Part shown: positions 1 to 11,129 of the stretch, one piece after another
Numbering within the stretch: the stretch's first letter is position 1
Layout of the letters: the number at the start of each line of letters is the position of its first letter
Assembly: GCF_030867095.1 (NCBI RefSeq)
Contig: NC_081835.1
Location: 47,909,892 to 47,973,891 of the forward strand
DNA: 64,000 nucleotides
Source of the DNA: Alligator mississippiensis
Taxonomy: Eukaryota; Chordata; Crocodylia; Alligatoridae
Reading direction: 5' to 3'
Notes under the pieces: model-generated
Database searches by the model: none
Seen by the model: only the letters and a program-made list of their open reading frames with translations
What the model was told of the DNA's origin: nothing
Program-made: the position numbers and the translations under genes

Positions 1-250
1 TGCCATCTAGTTTTACACTGGTGCAAGTTATTATATAGGGTGTAGAGTTAGCATAGGAAATATTATGGGTAACAATATCCTTGTGTAAGTTTGCCCAAGG
101 CAAATAAGGTATTACTAGCTTCTCTGCCACATAGGGTACGTACAGACATTTGGGGAGGTTCGATTGCATTGAAAATGACACCCACTCTAACTTGGCTCAC
201 CCAGGTGCGGACCTTATGTTTAGATCTCTAGTTAGGTGGATCTAAGTGTG

Positions 251-382
251 AACTGTACAGAAGTTTAGGACAGTTAGATTGATCTAAAAATGGCTGACCT
301 GATCTAAGTTAAGTGTACCTACAAGGTAGTCTAACTTAGATTGGTCCTGGCGAGACTGATCTAACTGAACTTCTGTACAGTT
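251..382. repeat. Inverted-repeat (MITE-like) segment
   Basis: A perfect 15-bp inverted repeat, AACTGTACAGAAGTT at 251-265 and its reverse complement at 368-382, encloses about 100 bp that is itself partly self-complementary (GATCTAA motifs on both arms). This is the shape of a short foldback DNA transposon. The family was not identified and no target duplication was seen. Confidence 0.5.
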
Positions 383-1772
383 TCTAGAGCAAACCCAGGG
401 CTGGGAAAGCCCAGCTGCAGGCCCCAGGGGCTTCACTTTCTATACCTGCCCCCCTAGCACTGGGCTATTTTTAGCCCTTGGCCTCTTGTCCCACCTTTAG
501 ACAGAAAACCTCTCCTGGCTTATGGAACCCCCTGCAGCACCCCCTGCCCCCATTGCAGGCAGCACCCCATGCCCCGGAGCCCACCAAACCCCATCATGCA
601 AGTCAACACTGGGAGCTAGGAAGTACATTGGGGTGGGGAAAGGGGAAAGTGAGATGGGGGTGGTGGTTTGGGGAGCTAAAAAATCTCATTCCCTGGGGAT
701 GGGAGGAGGACCCCCATTCCCCCATGGACCCTGTGAGCCCCCCTGATTCTGACAACCCCATGTGGACCTTGCTTGCCCCCTGGTTCCCCTGATTTCCCCC
801 CTCCGCAGAGTATGTTTGTCCCTCCCTTCAATCCTCCCAACCCCTCCTCTGCCTTCCCCATCCCAACTTACCTTAGATTGGGTGGCCATTTTTTACTCTA
901 TCTAACCTCCCCAGATATCTGTACCTACCCACAGTGGTGCAGCAGCTCGCTGCGGAAAGATGATTGTCAGTCCATTCTGGAGACTGGTATGGCTTATACT
1001 GGTGTATAAAACCAGTGTAAGTCACACCAGGGTTAAAATATGAGCCCAGGCCATTAGACTGAAATGGTGCTCTAGGGGAACAGGAAAACTACTGAAGAAA
1101 TTGAATGAGACCACATCATTAATTGCTGAATATCTTTGTAGTGCTTCACTGACTCATCCATAGCACTCAATAAACACCTCTGCTTTAACCTTTCCAGAAA
1201 ATTCCATCTCTTTCTACCCATTCGGACCAGAAGGTATTTACACTAGGGGCGCAGACAGAAGTTACATTTGTCATGTGATCAGCTCCCTTAAAGTGCTCTA
1301 CAGTTGTGCTGCGACACACATGCATGGCTTCAGAGTGCTTTAAAAGTGGCTGATTGTGCAACAAATTAACCTTCATCAAATGAGGAATCGGATGAAGGTG
1401 CTCCACTTCGGAGCACCTTAGAGAACTTTTGTTCCCTAGGATCAATCCCTTGCCAATTGGGGCTGGGCTGATGTAGCCCAGCCCCACCCCAGGGCTGTCT
1501 GCTGGAAGGGAGGGGGCTAGGGGAGGGGGAGCGAGCTGAGGGCTGGGGTTTGCCCAGCCTGAGCTTGAAGGGGGCAGGTGGATTGGAGCCCCCCACCTTG
1601 TGACCCCCCAAAGTCCCTCTCCAACTCAGGCCGGGGAAACCCCAGGCCACAGCTTGCTCCCCCTCCCTTCTTCCAAACAGCACTGGAGCTGGGAGGGTAG
1701 CAGGGCAGGTCTAGGGGAGAGAAGCTGCAGGCAGGCTTCTTGGGCTTGATTTGGCTTTAAAGCACAGCTTGA

Positions 1773-1793
1773 TTTTATTTATTTATTTATTTT
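1773..1793. repeat. (TTTA)n microsatellite
   Basis: A short run of TTTA units is directly visible, followed by a C-rich run of about 30 bases. Confidence 0.85.
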
Positions 1794-1850
1794 CCACCCC
1801 CACCCCACCCCTCCCCACCCAACAGGCAAACACCTGTTGGTTTGGGGGGC

Positions 1851-1894
1851 ACTCTAACTCATGGTGCATTACATAAAGCGCCATGAGTTAGAGT
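1851..1894. repeat. Short perfect hairpin
   Basis: ACTCTAACTCATGG at 1851-1864 is exactly reverse-complemented at 1881-1894, leaving a 16-base loop. It may be a terminal fragment of a foldback element. Nothing suggests a gene. Confidence 0.6.
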
Positions 1895-2088
1895 GGGGGG
1901 TGGGGGTGGGAAAGGGCTGTGCATGTGGGTCTGCACCTTAAAAGTATGCACCAGCTGCATACAAGCTGGATTCATCTGGCTGCAGTTTGGTGCCATCTTG
2001 TGGCCAAACAGCATATTCAGACTAATCCCACTGGTGCTTCCATATAGAAGTGCCTTTTTCTTATAGAAGAGAAAAGGAGGCCTCCATT

Positions 2089-2260
2089 TCATAGAATCAT
2101 AGAAAATTAGGGTTGGAAGGGACCTTAGGAGATCATCTAGTTCAACCCCCTGCTCAAAGCAGGACCATCCCCAATTATATCATCCTACCCAAAGCTCTGT
2201 CTACCCAGGTCTTAAAAACCTAAGGATGGAGATTCCACAACCTCTCTGGGTAACCATTTG
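2089..2260 (-). mobile_element. CR1 LINE 3' fragment (antisense)
   Basis: The stretch starts with the reversed CR1 tail (CATAGAATCATAGAA) and continues with the block GTTGGAAGGGACCT that is typical of CR1 3' regions. A degenerate antisense copy of the C-terminal coding end follows (AACCTCTCTGGGTAACC). It is a 5'-truncated insertion of about 170 bp with no coding capacity. Confidence 0.85.
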
Positions 2261-3414
2261 TAATCAGTTATTCACTTCTGCCACTGCAGTGCATCTCTGC
2301 AGCCGAATGTAGTGATATCCAGATAGCTCCTGAGGTTCTGCATGAAGTCATATTGGATCAGATTTAAAAGATATTTGGACACTATCTTTGACTTAGATGC
2401 CTAATTTACCAACACAATCTGGGCCTTTGGTCCTGATTCGAATTGGTTCCCTTAGTGCCTAAACCAGGCACAGGCAGAGTTTAGTGGCCTAATTTCCAAA
2501 AAGTGATTCAAACTGGCTGTGAGCCAGCAGAGCCAACTGCATTTGGCACTTGACATCATCTGTGTCTCCACTGTGGACTGTAGAGTTTCTTAAGCATCTC
2601 AGGCTCTTGCACATACTCAAGAGCAATGTAAGTGGAGCCGCTAAGTGTGATGGCCTGGATGAACACTATTTCTGAGGAATTCATTCCATTTAGGCTTGCT
2701 TGTGTGGAACATCTGTGCGTCTCATAATTGGTGTCAGCCTTACGGCTCTCGCCAGCTGTCAGTATTACTGCTTTCAGAACTCCTGAGATTATGCGGGTCT
2801 GCTGTAAACTATCTAAAATGAAATTAAAATTAGGGAAAGGATTACTGAACCTCTGCAATATAGTGCTCAGACTTATATCCTGCAAATGACACCTCTAGTA
2901 ACATGGACAGGAAAGTGATTCTAATTTTCTGGGTAACTGTAGGCTGGGAAGCTGCTATAGATCAATACGCTCAAATAGCTTCCATAACACTGCATTTAGT
3001 ACCTAGGATGCTTCTGTGTTTCCCAGGTACTTAAGTTGTTAACATACGTAAGAGTAAAAAAAACACTTTAAAACAACTGGCCATTATAGAATCAGTCCAC
3101 ATTCATCTATAGTCTTTTTACAACTCCTTGAAGGACTAGTTTGACAGAGAAATAAAAGCTTAGTTCACCTGTATTGACCACTTGGTAGCAATTCTGCCTA
3201 ACAAGGTAACCTTTGCTGAGGGAATCCAAGAAAACTGGTATGGGAACTGTTTGAATGGAAAACTCACTTTGCTTCACAGCGTAGTTCATGTTCTCCAAGT
3301 CCCACTTTCTGCAAGTAGCAAAAGGGGTATGTCAGCATGTGTTGATCAAGCCCTTAAAGTAAGACTGTTGTTTTGGTGGACAGCTTAACCTTGTACTTTC
3401 ATTTTGATGTGCAG
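2261..3414. other. Intron sequence before first visible nvd exon
   Basis: I see no exon with Neverland N-terminal features here (no Pro-Asn-Gly-Trp type motif, no membrane segment). The sequence ends with the acceptor TTTTGATGTGCAG at 3402-3414, immediately before the exon. Confidence 0.5.
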
Positions 3415-3603
3415 GGGAACAGCTTGCTGTGTTCCGTGCTCTGGATGGACGAGCATATGTGGTAGATGCCTATTGCCCACACCTTGGGGCTAACCTTGCT
3501 GTTGGGGGCCACGTTGTAGGGAACTGCATTGAATGCCCATTTCATGGATGGCAGTTTCGAGGTGAAGATGGAAAGTGCATTACAATCCCATATGCTGAAA
3601 AAG
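3415..3603 (+). CDS. nvd: Neverland/DAF-36-type Rieske oxygenase, exon with Rieske domain (partial gene)
   Basis: This is the first visible exon of a sterol 7-desaturase family protein. In insects and nematodes the family converts cholesterol to 7-dehydrocholesterol at membranes. Seen here: an open 189-bp exon between an AG acceptor (3413-3414) and a GT donor (3604-3605), entered after one base of a codon and left in phase 1. It encodes the Rieske [2Fe-2S] ligands as Cys-x-His (CPH, codons 3474-3482) and Cys-x2-His (CPFH, 3534-3545), separated by 17 residues, within the context [16 protein letters not shown]. The order [11 protein letters not shown] before the ligands fits the family. The N-terminal part (about 100 residues, usually with a membrane anchor) must lie left of the window. 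Five further exons continue it, at 8542, 13733, 14204, 17232 and 19899. Family assignment is firm. The exact sterol reaction in this animal is inferred from relatives. Confidence 0.93.
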
Positions 3604-3699
3604 GTGACTCCCTAACTCTGCAGTAAGAATTTGTGGAAATAACAGTATCCTGATGGAGAACACATTTTCCTATGGAAATGGAACCATTGCCCTGTCTGT

Positions 3700-4422
3700 C
3701 AGGGCTGTGTGAAGTGGGCCCTATTTGATTTGGGTTCGGATTTGGCACGAATCAGGGACAGTGATTTGATTAGTTGATTCAGATCACTGTCCCTGATTGA
3801 ATTCAGCCAAATCTGAATCTGAAGATTCAATGCTGATTCAGAAAATCAGCGATTCGGACATAGACACAGCTTTTAAGTGTTTTTTCTAGATAACTCAAGG
3901 TACCAGTCTTCCACGTGCTCAGCGGCAAACCCAGAAGTAGACCTGAAGTACTTCCAGTACACTTCCGGGTCCCCCAGGGACTGTGCTGTGCCCCCCCCCC
4001 CCCCTTGGTGATTGGCCCCCAGACCCAGTAGGCAACAGTTGCTGAGCCAGGGGGTGTGGCCCCCCCCCCCCCAATGTGCTCTCCAGTGGACCCAGAAGTG
4101 GACTAGAAGTGCTTCTGGTCCACTTCTGGGTCTGCTGCCGTGTGCATTGGGGAGCCCCCTGTACTTCTGTGGGACACTGCATGCACCCCAGAATTGCAGC
4201 TTTTGTGAGCCACCTGCTATTTAGAGGTATGTAGAAAAAAACACTTAAAGCTGTGTCTACGTCCAAATCTTCAAATCTCTCCGAATCGATTTTGGAGGGT
4301 TCCAATTTGATTTGGGAAGATTAAAAGGTCCTCTGATTTGATTCTGATTTGGAGATTTGGCCACTGAACTGGGCTGAAACTCCACTGAATCGAATCGGGG
4401 ACCGAAGATTCGCACAGCCCTA
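3700..4422. mobile_element. hAT-like inverted-repeat element, copy A
   Basis: The ends are near-inverted (CAGGGCTGTGTGAA on the left; TTCGCACAGCCCTA on the right) and are flanked by a perfect 8-bp direct repeat, CTGTCTGT, at 3692-3699 and 4423-4430, as expected of hAT transposons. Long arms rich in GATTCG/CGAATC motifs enclose a second inverted pair (ACAGCTTTTAAGTG near 3869, CACTTAAAGCTGTG near 4243) and a C-rich core with a run of 17 C. There is no transposase frame. It shares sequence with the copies at 12945, 14679 and 48069. Confidence 0.85.
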
Positions 4423-5905
4423 CTGTCTGTCCCTTTGCATTATTGACTTGACTTAAACATTTTCCTTTTTCTCTTATCACCAGGTTGATTTCTAGAGATT
4501 TTTCCTTAGATGACCATCTATTAGGGTGGATAAAAATCAACAATTGAAAAAAATAATAATTTTTTTGTATGTAATCATTTTTTTTTGTTAAGATACTTTT
4601 TAAAAAAAGCAAAAAACCTATATAAAGATAGTTTAAATTTAAGATATGTTAAAGCTCAAAGATATCATAGAATAGATTAATCTAATTATAATTATTTTAA
4701 TTATATACTATTTGAGACAGGATATTCATGTACCCTTTTAAGAAAAGTTTTATATATAGGTCACAGCAGGCCATGGACTATATTAGTGGACCAATCTTAT
4801 GGGGTTCCCAGAGACTTCTCTATAGATTAGTAAAGATTAAAGAAAACCACTCTTCCCAATGGGACTCAATGATCTGTCTACAAGATCCCATTAAGCATTT
4901 CTGTGATGCTTAGTTTCATTTCTTGAACTGTGGATTTGTGTCTTCAGAGATAACATCCTTATGAACAGCAGTATATGGAGATGAAAAAGAACAGACCTGA
5001 TTACCTACCAATCAGCCCTATCATCTCTCTGCATGTTTGTATACACGGAATCAAGCCCTTACTTCTCTCTAAAAGTGCAACGTTTTAAGAAGTTAAATGA
5101 ATAGAGGATTGTTGGGGGTGGAGTAGATCTGAGCAAGGAAGAGGAGTCTGGAGATAAATGCAAGAAGGGAGGGGAAGTAGAAACAAAACAAACATTTTTA
5201 AGCAGAATGTTCCAGAAGTCTTAAGGGATAAGTTTCTGAGTAGAGCCTCTCCACTGATTTGAGATCTAGTGAGGGAATGGTATGGTAGAAGGAAAAGCCT
5301 ATCATTGCAGCAGTTTTGCCAGGCTGTAAAAGAGAGAAGAAATCAAAGATGAGAAGAAATCTAGAAGAAAGTGAAGAAAGCCCCAAGCTAACAACAAATG
5401 GCTGCAGCGCTCATTTGATGTCCTCCTAATACAGTGTGGCAAAAATATCCCCTAAATATCTATGATTATTCTAGTGAATTGAAGATAGTTCACCTCCCAC
5501 TGACTTGACAAATATCTGCTTCAATTAGCTTTGGTAAATAAAATAACAAAATCATAATTTAGTTTGCTGATGTACTGCAAAATTAATCTGAAAAATTATC
5601 AAAATAAATCACTGCTTGAAAATGTATAGTGTTTACCTTCGAAAAATGAAACCTACATTTACCTTTGAGTTGTGAATAATATGTATTAAGGTTTTGGCAA
5701 ACAAAGAATGTACTTTTTGTACAAAACAATGATTAATTTGTGGCTTCCCAACCAAATCCACCCTGCCATCTATAACTTTATTCTGAGGCCTCTGGCAGAG
5801 ATTAACCAGGTAATTGTGTTAAGGAGTTACCTAGCCACATGTTAATGCAGTTAATGGCACAGTAAAACAAGTAATAAGCCACAGAGTTATTACACAAAAT
5901 ATTTA

Positions 5906-7387
5906 ATGATTTTTTTTACACAAAATATGTATAATCTTGTGGCTGGTTTGCATTGCACCTTAAATGGCATGTGTAGCCAGGCATCAGCAGATTGGAGCTC
6001 CCAGCCTCAAGAGCAGGACACACATGGCAGTCTGGTGGTTGCACCAGACGACAAAGCTAACCTCTTTAACAAATTCTTTGCCTCCATTTTTCTGAGCACA
6101 GACCAGGACATCCCCCACACCGGGATTCTGGATGGACTCAGGAGAGGTACCGCCAGGCCTAGGGTCAGAATGGACCTAGTTAGGGAACTTCTGGTGGGGC
6201 TGGACGTGTTTAAATCAGCAGGTCCAGATGATCTCCACCCCAGGGTGCTGAGGGAATTGGCAGGGGTCATTGTGGGACCCCTAGCACGGCTTTACGAGCA
6301 TTTGTGGTGCTCTGGCCAGGTGCCAGAGGACTGGAAAAGGGCCAATGTGGTCTCCATTTTCAAAAAAGGGAGGAAGAAGGACCCAGGAAACCATAGGTTT
6401 GTTAGTCTTACCTCGGTCCTGGGGACACTCTTTGAGAGAATTATCCAGGATCACATCTGCAAGGGGCCAGCAGGGGAGATTATGCTTAGGGGCAACCAGC
6501 ATGGGTTCATTAGAGGCAGGTCCTGTCAGACCAACCCAGTGGCCTTCTACGACCAGGTCACAAAATCCTTAGATGCAGGTGTCGCGGTGGACATAGTCTT
6601 TCTGGACTTTAGGAAGGACTTTGACACTGTCTCTTACCCTATTCTCATTAAAAAATTAAGCGACTGTGGTGTTGATGCCTACACAGTCAGATGGGTTGCA
6701 AATTGGCTAAAGGGCCACACCCAGAGAGTGGTGGTGGATGGGTCATTTTCGACCTGGAGGGATGTGGATGGTGGGATCACCCAGGGCTTAGTCCTTGGGC
6801 CTGCACTGTTCAACATCTTCATCAGCGACTTGGACGAGGGGGTGAAAAGCACCTTGTTCAAATTCACGGATGACACTAAGATGTGGGGAGAGGTGGGCAT
6901 GATAGAAGGAAGGGACAGGCTACAACTAGATCTGGACAGGTTACCGGGGTGGGCAGATGAGAATAGGATGGGATTCAACACTGACAAGTGCAAGGTGCTG
7001 CACCTAGGGAGGAAGAACCAGCAGCAGACCTACAGGCTGGGGAACTCCCTTCTCGTCAGCACAGAGGTAGAAAAGAACCTTGGAGTCATTATTGATTCCA
7101 AAGTGAACATGGGCTGCCAACGTGAGGACGTGGTCAGAAAGGCTAACTGCACCTTGTCATGCATCCACAGATGCATCACGAGCAGGTCCAAGGAGGTGAT
7201 CCTCTACCTCTATGCGTCATTGGTCAGGCCGCAGTTGGAGTACTGCATCCAGTTCTGGGCACTGCTCTTCAGGACGGATGTGGACAGCATTGAGAGGGTC
7301 CAGAGGAAGGCCACTTGCATGGGCAGGGGGCAGCAGGGCAGGCCCTACAAAGAGAGGCTATGGGACCTGAACCTGTTCAGTCTCTAG
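5906..7387 (+). CDS. CR1 ORF2 fragment (reverse transcriptase), 493 codons
   Basis: This is the reverse-transcriptase part of a CR1-type non-LTR retrotransposon. It shows the family blocks FKSAGPDDLHPRVLRELAG, VPEDWKRANVVSIFKKG, FDTVSYPIL and the catalytic box FTDDTKMW (from 6863), then SLVRPQLEYC. The first ~35 codons are probably pre-insertion or highly diverged sequence. The apurinic endonuclease half is absent (5' truncation). A stop at 7385-7387 interrupts the expected C-terminal region (the KRRLRGDLVA-like sequence continues immediately after it), so the protein is not full. It lies in the first visible intron of the Neverland gene, same strand. Confidence 0.88.
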   Translation: MIFFTQNMYNLVAGLHCTLNGMCSQASADWSSQPQEQDTHGSLVVAPDDKANLFNKFFASIFLSTDQDIPHTGILDGLRRGTARPRVRMDLVRELLVGLDVFKSAGPDDLHPRVLRELAGVIVGPLARLYEHLWCSGQVPEDWKRANVVSIFKKGRKKDPGNHRFVSLTSVLGTLFERIIQDHICKGPAGEIMLRGNQHGFIRGRSCQTNPVAFYDQVTKSLDAGVAVDIVFLDFRKDFDTVSYPILIKKLSDCGVDAYTVRWVANWLKGHTQRVVVDGSFSTWRDVDGGITQGLVLGPALFNIFISDLDEGVKSTLFKFTDDTKMWGEVGMIEGRDRLQLDLDRLPGWADENRMGFNTDKCKVLHLGRKNQQQTYRLGNSLLVSTEVEKNLGVIIDSKVNMGCQREDVVRKANCTLSCIHRCITSRSKEVILYLYASLVRPQLEYCIQFWALLFRTDVDSIERVQRKATCMGRGQQGRPYKERLWDLNLFSL

Positions 7388-7640
7388 AAGAGAAGGCTGA
7401 GAGGGGATCTAGTGGCCGTGAGACATCAGGAAGCCCTCACAGGCAGGGTAGCTAGGATCTGGAACCAACTTCCAAGGGAAGTGGTGCTCACTCCTACCCT
7501 GGGGGTCTTCAAAAGGAGGCTAGACAGACACCTAGCCAGGGTCGTTTGACCCCAGCATTCTTTCCTGCCCAGGGCAGGGGGTCGGACTTGATGATCTGCT
7601 CAGGTGCCTTCCGACCCTACCTACTGTGAAACTATGGAGC
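5985..7640 (+). mobile_element. CR1 LINE insertion 1 (5'-truncated)
   Basis: The element runs from the truncated ORF2 to a CR1 3' end (GGGGGTCGGACTTGATGA near 7578, then the CTATG-like tail near 7631). Coding similarity persists after the internal stop as a degraded tail. The left boundary is approximate because no clear duplication is visible. Confidence 0.85.
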
Positions 7641-8541
7641 ACATGGGAGCTCCTGCCAGCTGAGTCAAGGCACAGCTGGAGTCAAGGGCTCTGCTATGCC
7701 CTGGAGTCTGGGAGCAGCAGTTGATTTGGGCTGCTTGCCTCTGCAGTGAATTGGACTCCAGGATTCTGGTGTGCCTCCAAGGCTGGGAGTGGCCGGCAGC
7801 TGACTGGCTTCCTTTGCTGATGCAGTGAGAGCCTAGGGGTCATGATCCTGGGCTCCCCCTGCACCAGCAACATGGCATAGTGGGGATCTGATCCCTGATC
7901 CCACAATTGCTCCTCCTGCTGAGCACATATAGCCTAGCTGGAAGCATGATCTTTGGGATCGTGCATCAGATCTCAGGGTGCCTTTAACTGAATATCTGCC
8001 AGGGGCCTGACAATAAATGTCCTTGTCACGTTTTAGAGCAGAGTTTTGTAACTCATCTGTTAGCAGATACTATAGAATTAATTCCATACTTTAGATATAA
8101 ATCACTCACTGCATTAGGGACCATGAAAACAGGATATATCTGAGTGACTAATTCAATTTCAACCAACAATATTAGGTTTGTCCCTTTAAAAGACTTATGC
8201 AGTACTCCATAGTGATGGTCCTTAAATTGTAAGTATAATTTAATGGTACTAAAAGTATAAGTATTAAAAAGAAAGGGATGTAAATAAAATTATTCCATTT
8301 AAATTAAACTGATTTTAAATGATAAATCTATTTTTTAAAATCCATCCCTGGTCTGGTTTTGACTATGACTTAAGTGATAGAATGAGAGAAAAAACCCATC
8401 CCATCAAGGAAAGCTGTGCAGCATCAATATCCTCTATTAGGGCATGGTTTCTACCACTGTAGCTCAGGACTGGAAGAGCTAGGATACAAGTGTCAGAGCT
8501 GAAACTTCTGATCTGAGTTAACATCTTTCTCTCCTCTATAG

Positions 8542-8720
8542 TGCCAGACTTTGCAAAGATTAAGACATGGCCTTCATGTGAAATAAATGGAATGCTCTTT
8601 GTCTGGTATCACTGCGATGGTGTTGATCCAATGTGGGATGTCCCAGAGCAGAAGGAGATCACCTCAAAAGAGTGGGTGTATCATGGCCAAACAGAGCATT
8701 TTGTCAATGTACACATTCAG
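8542..8720 (+). CDS. nvd: Neverland/DAF-36-type oxygenase, second visible exon
   Basis: This 179-bp exon starts in phase 1 after the acceptor CTCCTCTATAG and ends in phase 0 at CAG before GTAGGA. It encodes the linker between the Rieske domain and the catalytic domain, including [13 protein letters not shown] and [12 protein letters not shown]. In this family these correspond to the conserved FVWYHAEG-type and P-x-W-x-x-P segments. The phase joins exactly to the exon ending at 3603. The frame remains open into the intron, ending at a stop at 8831, so the boundary rests on the donor and on the next exon's conserved start. Confidence 0.92.
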
Positions 8721-9040
8721 GTAGGAGACTTCTGTTGTGTCTGGTCAATGGCTGTTGGCATTGCTGGCTTGGATGCTTTGAAATCATACCTCTTGAATGC
8801 AGATGAGGACACTGACTCTGCAAATTCTTAGAACAGGTGTTCTAATGTACGGCTTTTGAACTTTGCCTTTTAAGCTTTGATTCTGACATGGTTAAACCAG
8901 GGAGGACCTAGTAGAACATTAAGCAAAAATGTTTGAGACTACATCAAGTAACCTTCAAAGAACCTACTTTTGTGATTCTATCATTAAGTGCAGAGGCTTG
9001 GTAAAGTGTAAAACAGGAATTAAGCCAGTATATATTCACT

Positions 9041-9836
9041 GGGCATGTCTACATGTGTAAATGCTCCGGGAGTGGGTTTATAGCAGGGGCGGGCAATTAT
9101 TTCAGGAAGAAGGTTGCTTACTGAGTTTTGACCAGCCATTGAGGGCTGCATGACAGGCAGCCAGGGGCAGATGAATATGAATTTTCTCAATTTTTTTAGG
9201 GGTCCTGTGGGCCAAATAGAATGATCTGGCAAGCCGTATATGGCCCACAGGCCACATTTTGCTACCCCCGCTTTACAGAGTAATTTACTGATGTCTGCTC
9301 CTTCCTCTACCTGCCTTGCATCATCGCCCTGCAGCAGCCAGGGGGAGCTCTAGTCTCCCCTTGGGTGCTAGCTCAGGGGCTGGCAGGGAGCAAGGGTTCA
9401 GGGGACAGCTGTCTTTTGGCAGGGCCTGGAGGATTGCTCCCTGCCCCAAGAGCTGCCTGCTGCTGGGGGGGGGGCTCCACCACTGGAGCCCAGGTGGGGA
9501 CAATGTTCCCCTGCCCCAGCAGCAGGGAGCTCCCAACTTGTGCAGCAGGGGCTGGGAGATTCATATCTCCAAGCCCCAACTCCTTGATTGTGGAGTGTGG
9601 GCTAGGAGAGGATTATTCCCAGCCCCAGCTCTGCAATTGCAGAGGGGCAGGGGGACATTGTCCCTACCCAGGCTCTAGTGGCAGAGCCCATCCTGGCAGC
9701 AGGCAGCTCTCAGGGGCAGGGAGCAGTCCTGTCCCCCTCCACGCACACACTGCCCGGCTGCACGTGTAGATGGTGATGCTTACTACGCAGAAATTTGCTC
9801 TCATCTTGAGTAAAGCATCTCGTGTAGATGTGCCCA
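9041..9836. mobile_element. MITE-like element with (T)GGGCAYRTCTACA termini
   Basis: TGGGCATGTCTACATG at 9040-9055 is nearly inverted at 9821-9836 (CGTGTAGATGTGCCCA). The interior is GC-rich, carries the smaller insertion at 9082-9272 and has no gene. Internal 9300-9760 resembles non-coding C/G-rich DNA with only shadow frames. Confidence 0.55.
9082..9272. mobile_element. Small hAT-like element nested in the MITE
   Basis: The ends AGGGGCGGGCAAT and GCTACCCCCGC are near-inverted. The internal blocks TATGGCCCACAGGCC and AGAATGATCTGGC recur in inverse orientation at 59539-59660. The flanks TTTATAGC and TTTACAGA agree at 6 of 8 positions, weakly supporting an 8-bp target duplication. Confidence 0.55.
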
Positions 9837-11129
9837 CAATGTGTTCTCCCCATGGAGAATATACAGTGTATGTGCCCCAAACACACAGCATGTGCTCTTT
9901 AAATGTAGAACAGATATTCTGTGAATCTGTTAATCTAATTTGACTTAAAACTGACTTGATTATAACTGTTTTGTTGGAAAAATGTAGGGCTGGATGCAGG
10001 GTGGTACACTGGAGTCTAAATTCCACTTAAGTTACCAAAAGAGATCTGGAAATCTCTGCTGTGTGTTACAGACTTCACTAGATGCCTAAAATTAAGTATC
10101 TTACACTCTGGACTGTAATAATCCCTAGATACCTAAACTTTAGTGCAGACCTGATAATACTGCAGCAATCCTGAGTTCAGTACAATAGGTAACAGTCCTT
10201 ATTTTTCTCAGAAACATGGCCAGGGCCCATCTTTGACATAACAGTCTTGGGGCTAGAACACCATACATTTTACATTAGATAGTCTTTGGATAACCATAGA
10301 CTTAATAATGGTCTAAAAATGCTTAGGTTTAAGATAATTGCAATATCTCTGTAGGTTACCTCAGTGACTAGTAGGTCAGCCACCTTAATTCCACCTTCAG
10401 GTAGTCTTTCTGGGAATCACTGATTATTGCTGCTGATTAGCTAAGATCTAGACACACAACTAAGCCATGCTCAGAAACTTCCATCCTGTATTCTCTTATT
10501 TGTCTCATTTACCTAGGCCTTGTTTCTAGATTGTGAGTCTTTGGCCCCTGGAAGACATTCATATAATGATGCAATTGGGATCTGTGCAATTTTATGTCCT
10601 ACCCCAAAAATCATGCATCTTGGTAGGATGTGTGATTTTTGGGATGGGACATAACATTCCTTATCCCAATTGCAATTCCCAGCCCATCTTGGGGAACAGG
10701 CAGGGGACAGCCATTACTCAGCCCATGGAGCTGCCTTGTGCTTGGTGCTGATGATCATTGTAATTGCCTGGGGTAGCCCTGGGCCCTAGCCTGTGTCGTG
10801 TGCCACATATTCAGTTTAAGACACCATGCAAACCAGATACAAAGTTGTTTCAGTATACATGAAACATCTTTGTGGCTCATTTGCCATTTTATCATGCCAT
10901 AAACTGGCTGAACATGTGGCATGTTGCAATATATGTCACAGCATGTTACTCACACCATGAATGTAATATCTGCCAGGGCTCTTTGGGGTAGAGGTTGTCA
11001 CTAACAAAGCGTGAACAGTGTTTGGCACAATGGAACCCAATCTTGTTGATGTCTTTGGGTGTGAGCCACAGTAATATTTAATATATAGCCTGTGTTGGAA
11101 TACATAACTAACTTGGAATAAATAACTTT
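9837..11129. other. Intron sequence, no gene seen
   Basis: This is unique-looking AT-rich intron apart from the long hairpin at 10571-10673. No splice-bounded exon fits the Neverland reading frame here, because the exons ending at 8720 and beginning at 13733 join directly in phase 0. Confidence 0.6.
10571..10673. repeat. Long imperfect hairpin (foldback)
   Basis: Two arms of about 48 bases, 10571-10619 and 10626-10673, are reverse complements with only a few mismatches (for example ACCCCAAAAATCATGC against GTGTGATTTTTGGGAT), around a loop of only a few bases (TGGTAG). Both ends read GCAATTGGGAT and its complement. It is either a compact MITE or a transcript able to form a precursor-like stem. 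Confidence 0.75.

Larger units (their letters stand above)
383..2084. other. Non-coding stretch upstream of the first visible exon
   Basis: No coding exon is recognised here. The stretch is C/G-rich around 420-850 and 1480-1720 and holds only short open frames without family resemblance. It includes a small hairpin at 1395-1419 (10-bp stem, 5-base loop), a TTTA microsatellite and a second hairpin, both listed separately. It is probably an upstream intron of the Neverland-type gene, because that gene's N-terminal exon(s) are not in the window. Confidence 0.5.
4500..8350. mobile_element. Possible older AT-rich element split by a CR1
   Basis: The left edge (AGGGTGGATAAAAATCAA near 4524) and right edge (TTTTAAAATCCATCCCT near 8333) are inverted relatives of one another, which suggests the ends of one old DNA element now interrupted by the CR1 at about 5985-7640. 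The interior is AT-rich and has no gene. I found no matching target duplication, so the boundaries are tentative. Similar AT-rich sequence occurs near 58141-58240. Confidence 0.35.

Noticed and set aside
3182..3388. 68-codon frame just before the first visible Neverland exon
   Set aside because: No similarity to the Neverland N-terminus and separated from the exon by an in-frame stop and the acceptor tract.
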